NCBI GenBank assembly: GCA_021018995.1
Contig: CM037593.1
Location: forward strand, 45,397,810 to 45,461,809
DNA from: Chloranthus sessilifolius
Lineage: Eukaryota; Streptophyta; Magnoliopsida; Chloranthales; Chloranthaceae
Direction: 5' to 3'
DNA length: 64,000 bases
Below the pieces are notes generated by a model. That model searched no databases. It saw only the letters and a program-made list of their open reading frames with translations, and was not told the origin of the DNA. Shown piece by piece: positions 24,990 to 37,194 of this stretch; position 1 is the first letter of the stretch, and each line of letters opens with the position of its first letter. The translations under genes and the position numbers were made by a program.

Positions 24990-25235
24990 CTCTTCTATGT
25001 TGATTCCTCGAGCTCTTACAGCCACGGTGACCCTGGCTTTCTCTTTGGCCTCTCTGGCCTCTTGCTCTGTGGGCTTGTATCCTAGCCCGAATCTTACTTT
25101 CTATCCCTTAGCCACAATTGACTCTCTTCTGCCTTGTAATTTGAGTCCCAGACCCCTTCCTTTCTGATAGCCCCACTTTTGGAGTATTGCCACTGCCGCT
25201 ACCATACCGCCTCCCATTTTAGACATGATGCCCTC
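24990..25235 (-). pseudogene. Element C G-patch domain
   Basis: MSKMGGGMVAAVAILQKWGYQKGRGLGL, with the glycine-rich GYQKGRGLGLKLQGR and RFGLGYKPTEQEAREAKEK, is a typical G-patch arrangement following protease. One in-frame TAG interrupts it. G-patch modules bind RNA and are known after the protease in Tat-type and some retroviral polyproteins. Confidence 0.75.
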
Positions 25236-25830
25236 AATGGGTTCTGGGAGTATAGCTGACACCTCATATTCAAAACTGTGGAGGTCAACATCCTCCGCAG
25301 TATGCGGTATATCCAGTATGTTAGGTTTTTCTACGCTATTGGTGGCCTTCTCTTTCTCACAGCACCCCTCTCCGATGATTGTGATACTCTATGCCCAGAT
25401 GCAAATTTGAGTTTCTGGTGCAATGTGGAAGGTATGGCTCCGACTTCATGTAGCCACAAGCGCCCCAATAACAGGTTAAATGAGGATTTGGTATCTATGA
25501 CTTGAAACAAGATGGAAAAGGTCATTGACCCTATCAATAGCTCAAGATCAACTTCTCCCATTATTTCTCTCCTGGTATTGTCAAACCCTCTAGCGCTGGT
25601 TCTGGTGGGCCTTAGCATGCACGGATCAACCCCGATCTTGGTGGCGATTCTTAACGGGCATATATTCAATGCAGACCCATTATCAATTAGTACCAAGCAG
25701 ATAATCATATTTCCGGACTCAACGATTATATTCAAAGATTTTGAGTGATTACCTCCTTCCTTAGGTAAATCGCCATCAGAAAATGAAATGGCATTTGGAG
25801 CCATCACTTGACCAATTATCTGTCCGACTT
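25236..25830 (-). pseudogene. Element C aspartic protease
   Basis: The signature is LIDNGSALNICPL, the Tat-lineage form of the D-S/T-G active site, followed by the flap-like EIMGEVDLELLIGS and the terminal NLLLGRLWLHEVGAIPSTLHQKLKF. The length and motif order fit a complete domain. It would cleave the gag-pol polyprotein as a dimer. Confidence 0.85.
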
Positions 25831-27477
25831 CATCTGGGCTAACTTAGAGTGATACATGCACATTTTTTAACGCCCCCATTAATGCTTGAAAATAGAGTGG
25901 GAACGTCATCAATAGATCCCATACAGTGATATGGGCAGGCATTCTTCTCAGCTGAGTCTCCAATATATGTTCTCGACTCATCTTCTCGAAGGGGTTCACC
26001 GCGCTATCTTTCTTTCCTTTGGGTTGGGCCTGTGCTGCTGCTGGTATTTCTGACTGCTTTGATATTCTCCTTGATCTAGTAACAAAATCTACTACCCCTT
26101 ATCTGTTGCTGCATTCGACATTGATATTTGTTTGTTCGTAGCTTAGTGGGACCTGATGAGGATCAGATGTGGGTCCCAAGAGCTGGAAGGGTATGGCTGT
26201 CGGTTCTTGAGGTACTTGTACTGTCGGCTCAAGAGGTGTGGGCAATACTTGATTCACCTCGGTGGCAGCGGGTTGGGTGGAAAGATTGGGTCAAATGGGG
26301 GTGGTGAAGCTTGAGGGTGGTGGCATTGGAGGGAAGGAGGTAAAAGTAGGCCATTGATAGCTAGTGGGTGTTGACAGCAGATGGGGGGTCTGATGGGCCG
26401 TTAGGTAATTGACCGGGGTGGTGGAATTTGTCGGTGGTTGAACTGGGGGGGATGGAGTGGGCACAGGCCATTAATAACTGATGGGTGCGGGTGTTGGATT
26501 GGGGGCCTGGTGGCTTAAAGGGTAATCGATGGGGGTTGTGGTGTATGGTGGTAGTTGAAATGGGGTGCGCATGCCATTGATATGGGTGAGTGAGGTGATT
26601 GGGGGGCATGGGGGTTTATAGGGTAATTGATGGGGGTTGTGGTGTATGGTTGGTATGCATTGATATTTACATAATTGACGGGTGTGGTGGACAAAAAGTA
26701 TGCCCGGAGATCCAAAGGTTCAAATTTTGCGGTTGGGTTGGGGAAATATTCAGACAAATTTAGGGGTTCAATTACCCCAACATTCCTTTCTTCATCATTC
26801 CTCGGCCAAGGTGCCACATAATTCTTCCGATCACTGATATAATCGGATGGGTCAAATTCAAACTCCTCCTCATCTTCTATCATTCCTATGGTGGGTCTGG
26901 GACCTGCTCCTCCGGTAGGATGTGGGGGTAGTGGCACTTGGTGAATATTAGCATGCTGAGAAGGTGCAGGGGGAATGATTTTTTTGGCATCGATCAAATC
27001 CTGGATGGCGTGCTTCAATGGAAAACAACGATCAGTAGGGTGACCCAAACCCTGATGAAAAATGTAGTGGGTATTTGGGTCATAGTTCCTTGGGATCGGG
27101 TGAGGAGGAGGTTGCGGTTGGCGGATAGCCACTAATCCCTTTTCTACTAATAGGGGAAAAAGTACACTCAAAGATTGCCCCAGCGGTGTGAAGACTCGGT
27201 CGTAGTGGGCCCTCCTTTGTTCCGGGGTCATTTTCATTCCTTGCCCATTCCCCATTCTTTGCGTCTGCTCAGGCCTAACAAGTGTTGGTGGGGCTGCCTG
27301 AAATTGAAATGGGGTAGTATTATTGGTCCTGGTATTCACTATGTTATGGACATCGCCCCCTGTTCTCTTCTCGTTCTTCTGCTCTGAAAATCTTCTAACC
27401 CCACTGAGTCCACTTGGCACGTTCTTATTCAGACGGCCCTCTCTGATGGCATCCTCACATCGGTTAGTATTTTTCAC
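25831..27477 (-). pseudogene. Element C gag C-terminal region
   Basis: It contains YIFHQGLGHPTDRCFPLKHAIQDLID, where the C/H spacing resembles the knuckle of Tat gag proteins (usually with an extra cysteine, here tyrosine). An acidic patch follows (MIEDEEEFEFDPSDY), then repeated Y/P/N/T-rich blocks (about 26290-26720) encoded by duplicated DNA. Frames break near 26515. The role would be RNA packaging. Confidence 0.75.
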
Positions 27478-28440
27478 CAGATCAGCAAAACAGGACTGCT
27501 ACTGGTATACTAAAAAGTCTGAGATTACTGACAGAGTGTTCTTTGAAATCATCTCTATTTATTCATCATCAGGTATTTTATTCCTGACCTAAGCTGCCAG
27601 TGCTCCCCATCGCCCTAAGTAGTCGTTGAAGGTCTCGTTCTGGTTCGGCTTCAAACGGGCAAAGTCAGACTTATGCGGCTTGATGTCTATATTATAGACA
27701 TACCATTCTTGAAAGAGATGTGTAAAGTCCCTCCACGTTTTCATCATAGACGGTTCTAATGATGTGAACCATCTTAAAGTCGGCCCGGTCAGACTCTTTT
27801 GAAAGACTTTTATTAGTAGTCTTTCGTCCTCCCCGTATTGGCACATGTCCCCACAGTAGGACTTCAGGTGCGCAATAGGATTTAGCGTGCCATTATATTT
27901 GCCGAAGGCTGGCATTTTGAATTTGGGGGGCAGGGGGACCTCAGCAAATAGACATAAGTCTGTGAAGTTTGTGGTGTGAATTTTAGCACCACCCATTTTC
28001 ATCAGCTGCTTTTGTATTTTGTCCAACTGTTCTTTCAACTGCTCTGACTCTTTCGATACAGGGGTCGCTTTCTCCGCCGTCAGTTGGACTTCACTCTGGG
28101 CCACCAGGGGATGGGAAATTATAGGAGGAGGGTTGAGGCTGGTCAAAGCCCGAGCATAGGCCCCGCTATTCCTAATCTCGTCCTCTTCATACTGCTGGTC
28201 GGCATAGTGTGCAGCGAGGGCGGGATTCTCCTGTTGTTATTGCATGGGTTGGATGAGAATGATATGAGTAGGGGTTGGGTGAGCCCATTGGGGGTGAGGA
28301 AAGGTTTGTTGGGTGATGGGAATTTGGTTTTGAGGCAAGGCCTGATGGGGCCATTGGGTATGGGGTAAGGTTTGGAGATGACCTTGGGTGTGGGGCCATG
28401 GGAGAATTGGGTTTGGGGGATGACATGGGTTTGACCCAGC
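27478..28440 (-). pseudogene. Element C gag core
   Basis: After a proline/glutamine-rich lead it shows a short coiled segment (SKESEQLKEQLDKIQKQLMK), then the gag core KFKMPAFGKYNGTLNPIAHL, GPTLRWFTSLEPSMMKTWRDF and QNETFNDYLGRW. These are the recognised blocks of the Ty3/gypsy capsid domain. One TAA lies near 28236 and a stop at 27589. It assembles into virus-like particles. Confidence 0.85.
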
Positions 28441-29850
28441 TGTGAAGGCTGGGTTAAATGTTAGGGGTATTGTGGAAGGTGTGAGTGTGGGGTTCGGGCT
28501 TGGGCCATGAACCCTTGGTCATTCTGGGTCATGGGCCATTGATAGGTTTGGGCCATGGACCCTTGGTAGGTTTGGGCCAAGGGCCCTTGATGAGCCTGGG
28601 CCATGGGCCCTTGATAGGTTTGGCCCAATGGGCCTTGAGGGGTCTAGGCCATGGGCCCTTGGTAGGTCTGGCCCAGTGGGCCTTGATGGGTTTGGGCCAT
28701 GTAGCCTTGGTGGGTCTGGGCCATGGGCCCTTGGTGGATTTGGCCCAATGGGCCTTGATGGATCTGGGTCATGGGCCTTGGTGGGTCTGACCCAATGGGC
28801 CTTGATGGGTATGAGCCATGGGCCCTAGGTGGGTTTAGCCCAATGGGCCTTGATGGGTCTAGGCTATGGGCCCTTGGTGGGTCTGACCCAATGGGCCTTG
28901 ATGGGTCTGAGCCATGGGCCCTGGGTAGGTTTGGGTGGTGGGGTATTAGGCCATGGGGCCCTAGGATATGTGGAAAAAGGGGGTTTGGGCCAATGGGCCT
29001 TGGGGTATGTGGGAGTTTGGAGATTAGGCCATGGGGCCTTGGGGTAAGTGAGTAATGGGGGTTTGGGTGGTGTGGATTATGGGGGTTTGATGGGGGTCAT
29101 GGGGGAGTGAGGCATGGAGATTGGCTAGGGTGTGAGACAGGTTCATGGATATGAGGTGTGGAGGAGAGGAGATATTTTGGGAAGCCTTCCATATAGAGTA
29201 GGCTTGAAACATCTCCTCCATCATGGTCATCGAAGGAGGATGGGATGTGGATGGTGGGTTCAAGGGATGATTGGATATGGGTGAGATGGATGTGGAGGAT
29301 AAATTGGGCATGGCCTTGGTGAAATTGGGCATGACCCGAGTAGATGGGGGGATTGGTGGGGGATCGGATAGGGCGGAAGTGGTGTATGTGAATGTGGGTG
29401 GATCGGGTCTATAGGGGGAAGAAGGGAAGTGGGGCATGGATGTGGATTGGGAAAATGGGTTTGGCATGGAAGTGGATGGACTACGGGGTGGGTTTAGCAT
29501 GGGTATGGGATGGAAAATGGGCATTGTTTGGGCAAAAGATGGGGAGTTGGGGATTGGATTTTGGATATTTTGTGGGGTAGCGGTAGGGAAGATGGGGCGC
29601 CAAACGGGCCGGTAACGGTAAAAGGGGGTTGGGTGAGGGGAATGGTGGAAAAAACTTCCCCCGAATGGGAGTGGGTTGGACAATGTGGCGGGGATGAGTT
29701 GGGATCGGCGTAAAGTGGGTCCACTACCCACGACATTCTTCGGGAGCGGGTCGAGTAAGGGTGCCTTGGATAAGGCCCAAAAATCCTCCTCCTTCTTCCC
29801 CTACGAGACGGCGGAGGGCAAGATGACGTCGTTGTACTGGCACCACAAAC
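28441..29850 (-). pseudogene. Element C proline-rich gag N-terminus with 8-residue repeats
   Basis: From about 29850 the frame reads KKEEDFWALSKAPLLDPLPK and then a P/S/T/H-rich stretch to 29024, ending in an array of 24-bp repeats (28505-29045). There is no ATG at the start of the longest frame, so the true start is uncertain (ATG at 29736 is in another frame). The TAG at 29024 replaces a CAG in the repeat. Long proline-rich gag N-termini occur in Ogre-type elements; I assign no specific function. Confidence 0.6.
28505..29045 (-). repeat. 24-bp tandem repeat array coding an 8-residue repeat
   Basis: About 22 degenerate copies of a 24-bp unit, on the minus strand GGCCCATGGCTCAGACCCAT plus CAAG, encode G-P-(M/L)-(A/G)-Q-T-H-Q. 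The period equals eight codons. A one-base loss near 28770 shifts the frame. Confidence 0.85.
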
Positions 29851-31169
29851 TATATATTTTTTGGGTTTTGATTATATATATTTTAATTTTATGAAAAAAA
29901 TTTAAAAAATTCTCCCTTAGAATTTCCTTTTCGGGTGGCTCTCGTACCTTAATTCAAGACCCGCGGCAACAGTTCTGATGCACTTCGGAAGATTCGAATG
30001 AAAACCTTCGATCTATTGAAGGCACAGAAATTGAGGCAAACAACCCGATCCCTCGGATTGAGCCAAAAAGAGGTTTCCCTCTTTTGACCGACGGGGGCAT
30101 ATTGGGTATCGAAGATGGCGGGGCCTAAACAAGGCACTAAGCACACTGATCGGGGAACTCAGGAGGCGGAAAGGGCTAAGGATTCGGGCTGGGGCTGTGC
30201 AGGCAGACCTGGCGCAACTAATATTTGCGCCCAGGTTGCAGGGGAGCCTTTTTACAATGGCACAACTATTAAATGGACTTTAAAGCTGGCGCAACTATTA
30301 GTTGCGCATGATTATAATTCGAGTTTTGGGTAACTAATACATCATGACCAAAACTCAAGCTCAGATTCTGATAGCAGCCACCAACACCCGAAATGAGTCT
30401 TTTTTTTTCTGGTTTTTGTGGAAGCTAGGCTTCCTGGAACTGAGCTATTCTTTAGTGATCGATTCGCTCCTCACCACACCTAAAAGGTTTGAGTTCGGTA
30501 TAACTCGCTAGCGTGCTCCCCAAGGGTTTTAAGCTTTGGAATGGGAACCCACCCGATATACCTCCGGCGCAAGCGCCTTCTCAAATATTAGGTGGGCTGG
30601 GACTTTTCTGGATCATCACCACTAGGGGCTGCCACCATACTAAGACCCGGGTGTTTATGTGTTTGCCTAATCCCAACCCCTTCGAAAATCTAACCCATAA
30701 AATAAATTAATTAAGCTCTCTAACTTGGTTCAATTTTAATTTTTTCAAAGCTTTTTTCTTTTTTTGAAAGTTTTATTTAGTTCAAAGACCGGGGGTGATT
30801 ATCCCGTGCCGCCACTATGGGCCGGCGTCCACTGTTAGGATATGAGTGCGCAAGTAGGCTTGCCAATAGGCTAAGGCACTTTAAATGATGGAAAATTAAA
30901 GGAATTGGAAGACAATGCGTGAGTAGGCCCGCCAACCAGCTAAGGCACTAAAATGACAGAAAGGTAAAGAAATTAAGAGACAATGCGCATGTAGGCCCGC
31001 CAATCGGCTAAGGCATATAAATGACGGAAAAGTAGGGGTGAGAAAAATGACTTAATCGGAGGGGTGAGTTAAAAAAAATTAGCAAAAAATAAGACAAAAA
31101 TAGCAATAAATGTTAGAAAAAATAATATAAATAAAAAGGCCTAGGTCAAGGGAAAGCTCTACTAGCAAA
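29851..31169 (-). other. 5' leader of element C
   Basis: This is about 1.3 kb between primer site and gag. It contains two further TGGCGCAACTATTAG palindrome copies (30208-30309) and three tandem ~66-bp units (30843-31035). No coding sequence is supported. Confidence 0.65.
30843..31035 (-). repeat. Three ~66-bp tandem repeats in C leader
   Basis: Each unit carries GACAATGCG..., then GTAGGCCCGCCAAT and GGCTAAGGCA, on the plus strand. They lie close to the primer site at 31170-31187. Confidence 0.8.
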
Positions 31170-31187
31170 TTCCCAGCATAGTCGCCA
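31170..31187 (-). other. Primer-binding site of element C
   Basis: TGGCGACTATGCTGGGAA lies two bases inside the 5' LTR on the minus strand. It matches the Ogre/Tat-type site TGGCGACTCCACTGGGGA, which is usually assigned to tRNA-Arg. Confidence 0.75.
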
Positions 31188-31189
31188 TC

Positions 31190-32771
31190 TATTCAACCGT
31201 GGGAATTGAGACGATCCCGTCGCGATGATGCGCTCTCTAACGAAAAATATAGAGTCACCACCTGGAGCTTTCGGTGTCCCGGGATACCTGGTTCATTTTT
31301 ATGAGCAACTAAGTGCTAAAAATATGACTCTGAATTCGATCCACACCAAAGGCTCTTGGGTAGAGGCTTCAGTTATCGATCGGGAAGGTGTTAGGCACCA
31401 GATCAACCCGCTTAACGCGGTCTCTACTAATGGCCAAAAATAAAATAAAGTAAAAGAAAGGAAAATAGCTTCCTCTTGTCCAAAAGGGCTTAGAATCCTA
31501 TTTGCGCCCCTTCGTTCCTACCGAAAAGTTGGTAGCATAACGGCACAAATGGGAGGATAGAGGGAGCTAGAAAGAGATAGGAGAAGAAAGGGGAGAGCCG
31601 GGGCCCTCAGGCCCTTGTAGCACCGTATAGGAGCCTTGCTTGGCTTGCTTTTGATGAGCTTTTGGAGGCTTGAATGGTGGGAGAAAGGGTTCTAACCACT
31701 AAGGCCTACTAGCTAGGAGATGGAGAAGAGAGGCTAGGGGATCACACATACCTAGGCTAAGGGTTTTGGGTGTAAGAGCAAGCTTGGAAAGGGGTTTTTA
31801 AGTTTTAGATTTTAGGTGAAAATAGTGCACCAAAGGGAGGAAGAACTTCTCACTTGGAGCTCTTTCTCTCTTAAGCAAAATTCTCAACCCTTAAGCAAGA
31901 GGGGTGGCTCTCTATTTATAGAGGAAGGGAGGATTAGTGAGGGGTTAAAGTCCTAATTGGATTAGCAATTAGGTAATGGGCAATCTAAGGTTTCCTAGGG
32001 TTTTTGGTGCCTTGACATGTGTGAGAAGGTCCTCCAATGGTGGATGATGGGGTGAGGCTGAGGGGGTGCAAATAGGGTTCAAAAGGGTGCAATAGAACTA
32101 GCTAAACACACTCAAAATGTCAAGGTGGTCAAAAAGTCAAACCTTAGTCACAAATTTCGGGGCAAAATCCAACAGTTACTGTTCATATGCCTGGCGCAAC
32201 TATTAGTTGCAAAATCTCTGATAAAGCGATAATGAACAATAGCACGGAAGTTGGCTCATGAGGGTGGGGACCCATTTATACCTGGCACAACTATTAGTTG
32301 CGCTAGGCCATTTCTGGGGAAAAAAGGCCTTGGCGCCAAACAAATTTAGGGGGAAAATGGCTTGGCGCAACTATTAGTTGCGCTAGGCAAAAATCCCTCC
32401 AAAAAAGCCCGATTATTAAATGGTCATAACTTTTGATATATAACTCCGATTGAGGCGATTCTTGGCTCGTTGGAAAGCTGGAGAAGTCGTCTTTCCAATG
32501 GTATATGATATGATATCAGTAGAAGACCTTAGATAGTCCTAGTATACCACTCTTCATCCATTGACCGGGAATGTTAGGTTTAGGATTTGAAATAGGTTCT
32601 AAGGGTCGGGATTGGTTTCTAAAGGTTCGAGATAGGTTCCTAAGGAATCTATGGTGATTCCTAAGGGTTTAGGGTGATTCCTAAGGGTTCCATATATGCC
32701 ATCAAAAGCTCAGAATTGTACCTCTCTAATGATGTTTCGATCGGGCCTTGGGCCAAATTTGGGTGTCTACA
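31190..32771 (-). repeat. 5' LTR of element C
   Basis: It is colinear with 16420-18036, with a few small deletions in the palindrome area (about 32195-32390). Differences between the two LTRs are mostly C/T and G/A. Confidence 0.9.
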
Positions 32772-32776
32772 GACTG
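32772..32776. other. Target-site duplication GACTG, right of element C
   Basis: It pairs with GATTG at 16415-16419; one transition has occurred since insertion. Confidence 0.85.
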
Positions 32777-33410
32777 TTATACTTTATTTAATTACAATAC
32801 AACCAACATACTTGCTCAAATTTGAATTTTAGTATAACTAGCATGCTCGATTTAATTAGAGTTTCACCAGAACTACTACATGTGCACTCCTAGTACAATT
32901 AGGAAACCTTACCACTACTAGACTTCTAATGGGATTAAGAGACTAAAATTAATCAGACTTCTAGTGGGATTAGGACGCTTAATTAATTAGACTTTCAATA
33001 AGGATAAGAGAAGTAAAAATTAACTAGACTCTTAATAAGATTAGAATAAACCCACATAACTAAACTTATAGCAGAATTGGTTAGTTTAAACTAATTAGGA
33101 CTAAAATAATAACAGGGGAAGGGAAGAAAAATTAAACTATCTAAATTATAAGAAAAGACATAGCTGCTGACGTTCGCAGGTAGACGATTCAGTAAAGAAG
33201 TAGCCCACACCCGCTCTAAAGCGTAATCATTAGCGTGTTGCAGCGTCATTAAATATCTATTGCTGACGATCACAACAAACTAGGAACCTTCCTAGAAAAC
33301 TCTTTATTTCTAACATTCTAAACGCCGCATCGCTAGAGTCTACTTGGACAGAATTGGAGCTACTGAGTCAATGGGGACCGAGAGGAACCCAGAAAAAGCG
33401 TGCACCAACA
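32777..33410 (+). repeat. 5' LTR of element B, right part
   Basis: It resumes B's 5' LTR after C and matches 54146-54784. It ends GCACCAACA next to the primer site. Confidence 0.9.
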
Positions 33411-33413
33411 AAC

Positions 33414-33431
33414 TGGCGATCGCGATTGGAC
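33414..33431 (+). other. Candidate primer-binding site of element B
   Basis: TGGCGATCGCGATTGGAC starts three bases after the LTR. It shares TGGCGA with element C's site, but the rest differs, so the primer tRNA is unknown. Confidence 0.6.
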
Positions 33432-33471
33432 ACTTTTATATCGTGTCATTTAGATTCCCTTTTATATATAT

Positions 33472-35690
33472 ATGAGTCTTCGTCAAAGACTCGAGATGTC
33501 TGATATACGAAGAGTGGGTTTAGGAGACTCACCATTGCGGGGATATCATAATAACCCCACGTACGAAGAAGAACCATTTCACAATTTCAGCCCACGACAA
33601 CCTGAGATTAACATGGCTAGCATGCAGGAAAATTCCTTCTCCACCCCGCACATCGGTAATAATCATAATGGAAGAGATGGTAAAACTGGACAAAACCTCA
33701 CCGCTCAATAGATTGTAGAACTCAGTATTCAAAGAATACAAAGAGGAGTCGACGACTCCGAAGAATTGCTTCGAGGGTTGGCCGCTGCATTCCAAACCAT
33801 TAGGTCATGACAATTTTCAAAAGAACAAGAACGATAAGAGAGGCAACCTCCTACCCCGAGCACAATGTCAGCCCGCGCCACACCATTGAGACAACTTGCC
33901 CACACATTCTTCAACGATGACTCTTAAGACAAGGTTTGCTCACGGGTCACTCTAAAAGACAACACTGTTAAAATCGAAGATCTCCCTAAAATGCTCGATG
34001 AGTACATGGCCAAGAGGGAGCAACCCGGTCACTCATTCGGATTCGACAAATTTTGTCGGGACGTCGAGTTTAACTTACTAATAGGATTTAAGCCACTGAA
34101 ATTTACCAAATATAATGGCACGAGAAATGCGAATCATCACTTGGCCCTCTTTTATAATGATTGCTGACCCATAGGTGATAATCAAAGACTTCTCATTCAC
34201 TATTTCCAACACTCATTAGAAGGAGAAGCTTTAGATTGGTTTGCGGGACTCCCGCTTTATAAGATAGAAGCCTTCGATGAATTAGTCGATTAATTCCTAG
34301 ACCAATACAAACACTTGATCCAAGAGACAGTCAGTCTCAGCGATCTAATGGCAGCCAAGCAAGGACCTAATGAAGATTTTATCGACTTCATCGCCATATG
34401 GGGGAAACTCGCTGCTAGGATTGGCACTTCAATGAAAGAGAAGGATTTGGTGGACATTATCATCGATAACACTAGAGAACCGATAAAGAGCACACTTGTC
34501 ATAAGTGATTGCCCTGACTTCATTGCACTCCACTCCTGGACATCTCGACTAGCGTGACACATTAAAGGGGGAGACCTTGCTTTATCCATAGTCACATCGA
34601 AAGTGGGCTCTTCTAGCGAATCGAAGTCAAAAAATAAGAAGAAAGCCTTAGGAACCGAATAGGTCAACACCGTTGTTAATCAAGGACAAAACTCTGGGAA
34701 CAAAAATTTCTACCTACGAAACTTCAGGCAAAATCAAAATCAGCAACGATACATGAACCAAAACTAAGGCACTAATCAACAAAGATATGCAAATCAAAAC
34801 GAAAGCCAGAACTAGAAACAGGGCCAGTATCAAAATAGAAATCAATATCCCAATACCTACCAGAATCAAAACACAACGCAGAATCGATCGGCCCATGTGC
34901 TGAATTACAGTAGTGTGCCCCCACCGCAGAACTTTAACCCAGCCAGAGGCCCCTACCAACCGAGGCGAGAATACTATCACCCTTTACCGAATATGATTCC
35001 CAACATCTTTCATCTCCTTAACACTCAGAATCTCCTCCGAATCCCGCAAGAAAGACCCTGCCCATGGCCAACAAATCTAGACTATAGTAAATACTATGCC
35101 TTCCATCGATACACGGGACTCAACCTAGAAGACTGTTGGGTCCTCAGGGACATAAGCTATGACATAAATGATCAAAGTCAGATCAATTGGGAAGCGCTTA
35201 AGAATCCTAACCCTAATAATAACCAACCCCAACAAAATTTAGGGATTGTTAATAACCGCATGCCCAACCATAACCAAGCAACACCAACTCAGGTGACCAC
35301 CGTAGATCTCTCCAGTCGAGCCCCCTTCCAACCTTCCACCTTAATCACTCACATTCAACCCTCTGCTACTTTCTCCCCACCAGTGACAGCTCCTTCACCC
35401 CTTCATCCCTCGGCCCTGATCACTCGCATTGCCCCGTCGAATCCACCTCCTTATATAAAATTCACTCAGATACGAGTCCATTCCTTTAGGGCCAAGAGAC
35501 CATTCCTCCGTAGTCACCCACCAGAGCCTTCAACCCTTCCAAATCTCAAGCCAATGCCATTACCGCTTCCTTTATCCGATTCTAAACCTAAGTATGGATA
35601 TTACGTTCTCCAAACTGTAGCCCAAATTGTTGCATGGGTAGAAAGTGTCACTCGAAAGACTCTAAGTTAAGATAATGAAATAACCACCGA
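33472..35690 (+). pseudogene. Element B gag
   Basis: The ATG at 33472 gives MSLRQRLEMSDIRRVGLGDS, shared with element E. The capsid-like core follows: KFTKYNGTRNANHHLALF, HYFQHSLEGEALDWFAGLPL, LIQETVSLSDLMAAKQGP and DFIDFIAIWGKLAARI. Next comes a Q/N-rich tract (about 34720-34890) and YYAFHRYTGLNLEDCWVLRD, a degenerate C/H knuckle. At least eight in-frame stops are present, nearly all TAG or TGA, so this copy is dead. It would package RNA and form particles. Confidence 0.85.
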
Positions 35691-36192
35691 GCGTTCGCTG
35701 AATCTAGAAGAAAGCGAGCCAGAGGAACATCCTGACTCATGCGAGACGCTGGTCTCTGCCTTCCTAGAAGAGAAAGATTATACACAGTACCTCCCACCTT
35801 GGGGCGACACTATTCAGGTACGTGTTCCAACCTCAGATTTCACCAATTTTACAAATACACCTGCGTCAAGCCGCACCAAGTTTGGTCAATAACCGATTTG
35901 CCCGATTCTCAAATCATGAATCAATTACCCACCTCTGCCTTTCCCTCAAAATAAGGTTTTCATGAACGCACAACCACCATAGGAGAATGTGAGAGAAAGA
36001 GAAGTTAACTTACCTCCCCCACCTCATATCATCCTTCCACCAATTCTTACACCTTAACCATTCCAACCATCCGCACCTAAGGCCCATCGGCTAGGCAAAG
36101 AAATTACGCTCGAGCCAGGGTAAAATTACGACCTTCTGCGGCATCCCCAGAAGATCCCGACCTAGATATCCATACTAGAACTCATCAAGAAA
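35691..36192 (+). pseudogene. Element B gag-protease linker
   Basis: This proline-rich stretch (LPPPPHIILPPILTP near 36010) bridges gag and protease and has a matching counterpart in element F at about 660-1200. No domain is recognised, and several stops interrupt it. Confidence 0.55.
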
Positions 36193-36900
36193 TTGCCTGA
36201 TCATCACCGATTGTTGATAAAGATACTTAAAGACACGCAAGTGGATGAGGATACAACCCTAGATGAGCTTCATCAAATCACTTCGGTTATAATGCAACCT
36301 TCGGCGCTCACTTTTATAGACGCGAACATGCCTAAAGAGTCACTTCGCGGGAGTGCGGCCCCCATATATCTTACAGTCATAATTAAGGGATTCTCCGTAC
36401 CACACACACTCGTTGACACGGGAGCATGACTTAACATATGCTCCCTCACCACGTTAAAAATGCTCGAATACACGGAGCAGGATGTCAGGCCCTCCGCTGT
36501 CATTCATAGCTTATGATGGGTCACACCGCTTTGTTAACGGAACTCTCAAGTTACAGGTTCGCCTCAGACTTGTAACAAAAGATGTTATCTTCCATATTTC
36601 TGATTCCTCTAGTATGTATAATCTCATTTTAGGAAGAAAATGGCTGCAGTCAATGAAGGCCGTTGCATCCACATACCATCAATACGTAAAGTTCTCATAC
36701 GAGGACTCCATCTTTCATATATACGCTGATTCACCCCTCCAGGAGATGGATACTGATTACGCGGTAAGCATACCAACCGCTCACGATTATGTATTGAACA
36801 CGGGTCATATTCAAAACCTTGAATCACTGGTGAGACAACCGTTGCAAAAGTCCGTCCCCCTGCTCTTCCTAGTTCTCTCCCAACCCGTCAATAAAAATTA
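36193..36900 (+). pseudogene. Element B aspartic protease
   Basis: It contains the active-site segment TLVDTGA (36406-36426) followed by a TGA and LNIC. After a frameshift near 36475 it continues with FIAYDGSHRFVNGTLKLQV and MYNLILGRKWLQSMKAVAST, the C-terminal part of a retropepsin. The catalytic D-T-G is intact here, unlike in F, but the frame is broken. Confidence 0.8.
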
Positions 36901-37194
36901 GTGAGAAGAGAGGTTAGCCCAGACCTCGCCAAACTCCATGCCATTAACCCTATAGCGATAAAAGGGTGGGACCTTATGTACCAACTTGGATACATTCCTT
37001 ACAGTGTACTCGGTAAAAATAAGCAAGGTCATTTAGGACCCGTTGTCCCAACGCAAATACGTAAGCACATAGGGTTAGGTTACCAATCGGACGGCCTGCA
37101 AGCCGACTTGTCCCCTGCCTCACCAAAATGGTCTCTAGATGACCACTTTGCCTATGGGACCACTGAGAAAGTAGATGAGCCAAAGCATAAGTAA
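36901..37194 (+). pseudogene. Element B G-patch-like segment
   Basis: GWDLMYQLGYIPYSVLGKNK, then GHLGPVVPTQIRKHIGLGYQ, fits the glycine spacing of a G-patch (GxxxLxxxGYxPxxGLGKNxxG). The segment follows protease just as in element C, an independent cue that both elements share this module. Confidence 0.65.

Larger units (their letters stand above)
16420..32771 (-). mobile_element. Element C: Tat/Ogre-like Ty3/gypsy retrotransposon
   Basis: This is a 16.35-kb minus-strand element with LTRs at both ends (31190-32771 is the 5' LTR; 16420-18036 is the 3' LTR). It has primer site TGGCGACTATGCTGGGAA and full gag-pol order: proline-rich gag N-terminus, gag core, knuckle-like motif, protease, G-patch, RT with YVDD, RNase H, second RNase H, and integrase with an intact DD35E. 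Scattered stops and a few frameshifts inactivate it. It is the innermost, hence youngest, layer, consistent with fairly similar LTRs (about 5% differences by eye over the first 260 bases). Confidence 0.9.

Noticed and set aside
28485-29055. Plus-strand frames rich in G-L-G-H-G-P repeats
   Set aside because: These are the complement of the 24-bp array; the minus strand is continuous with gag, so the plus frames are shadows.
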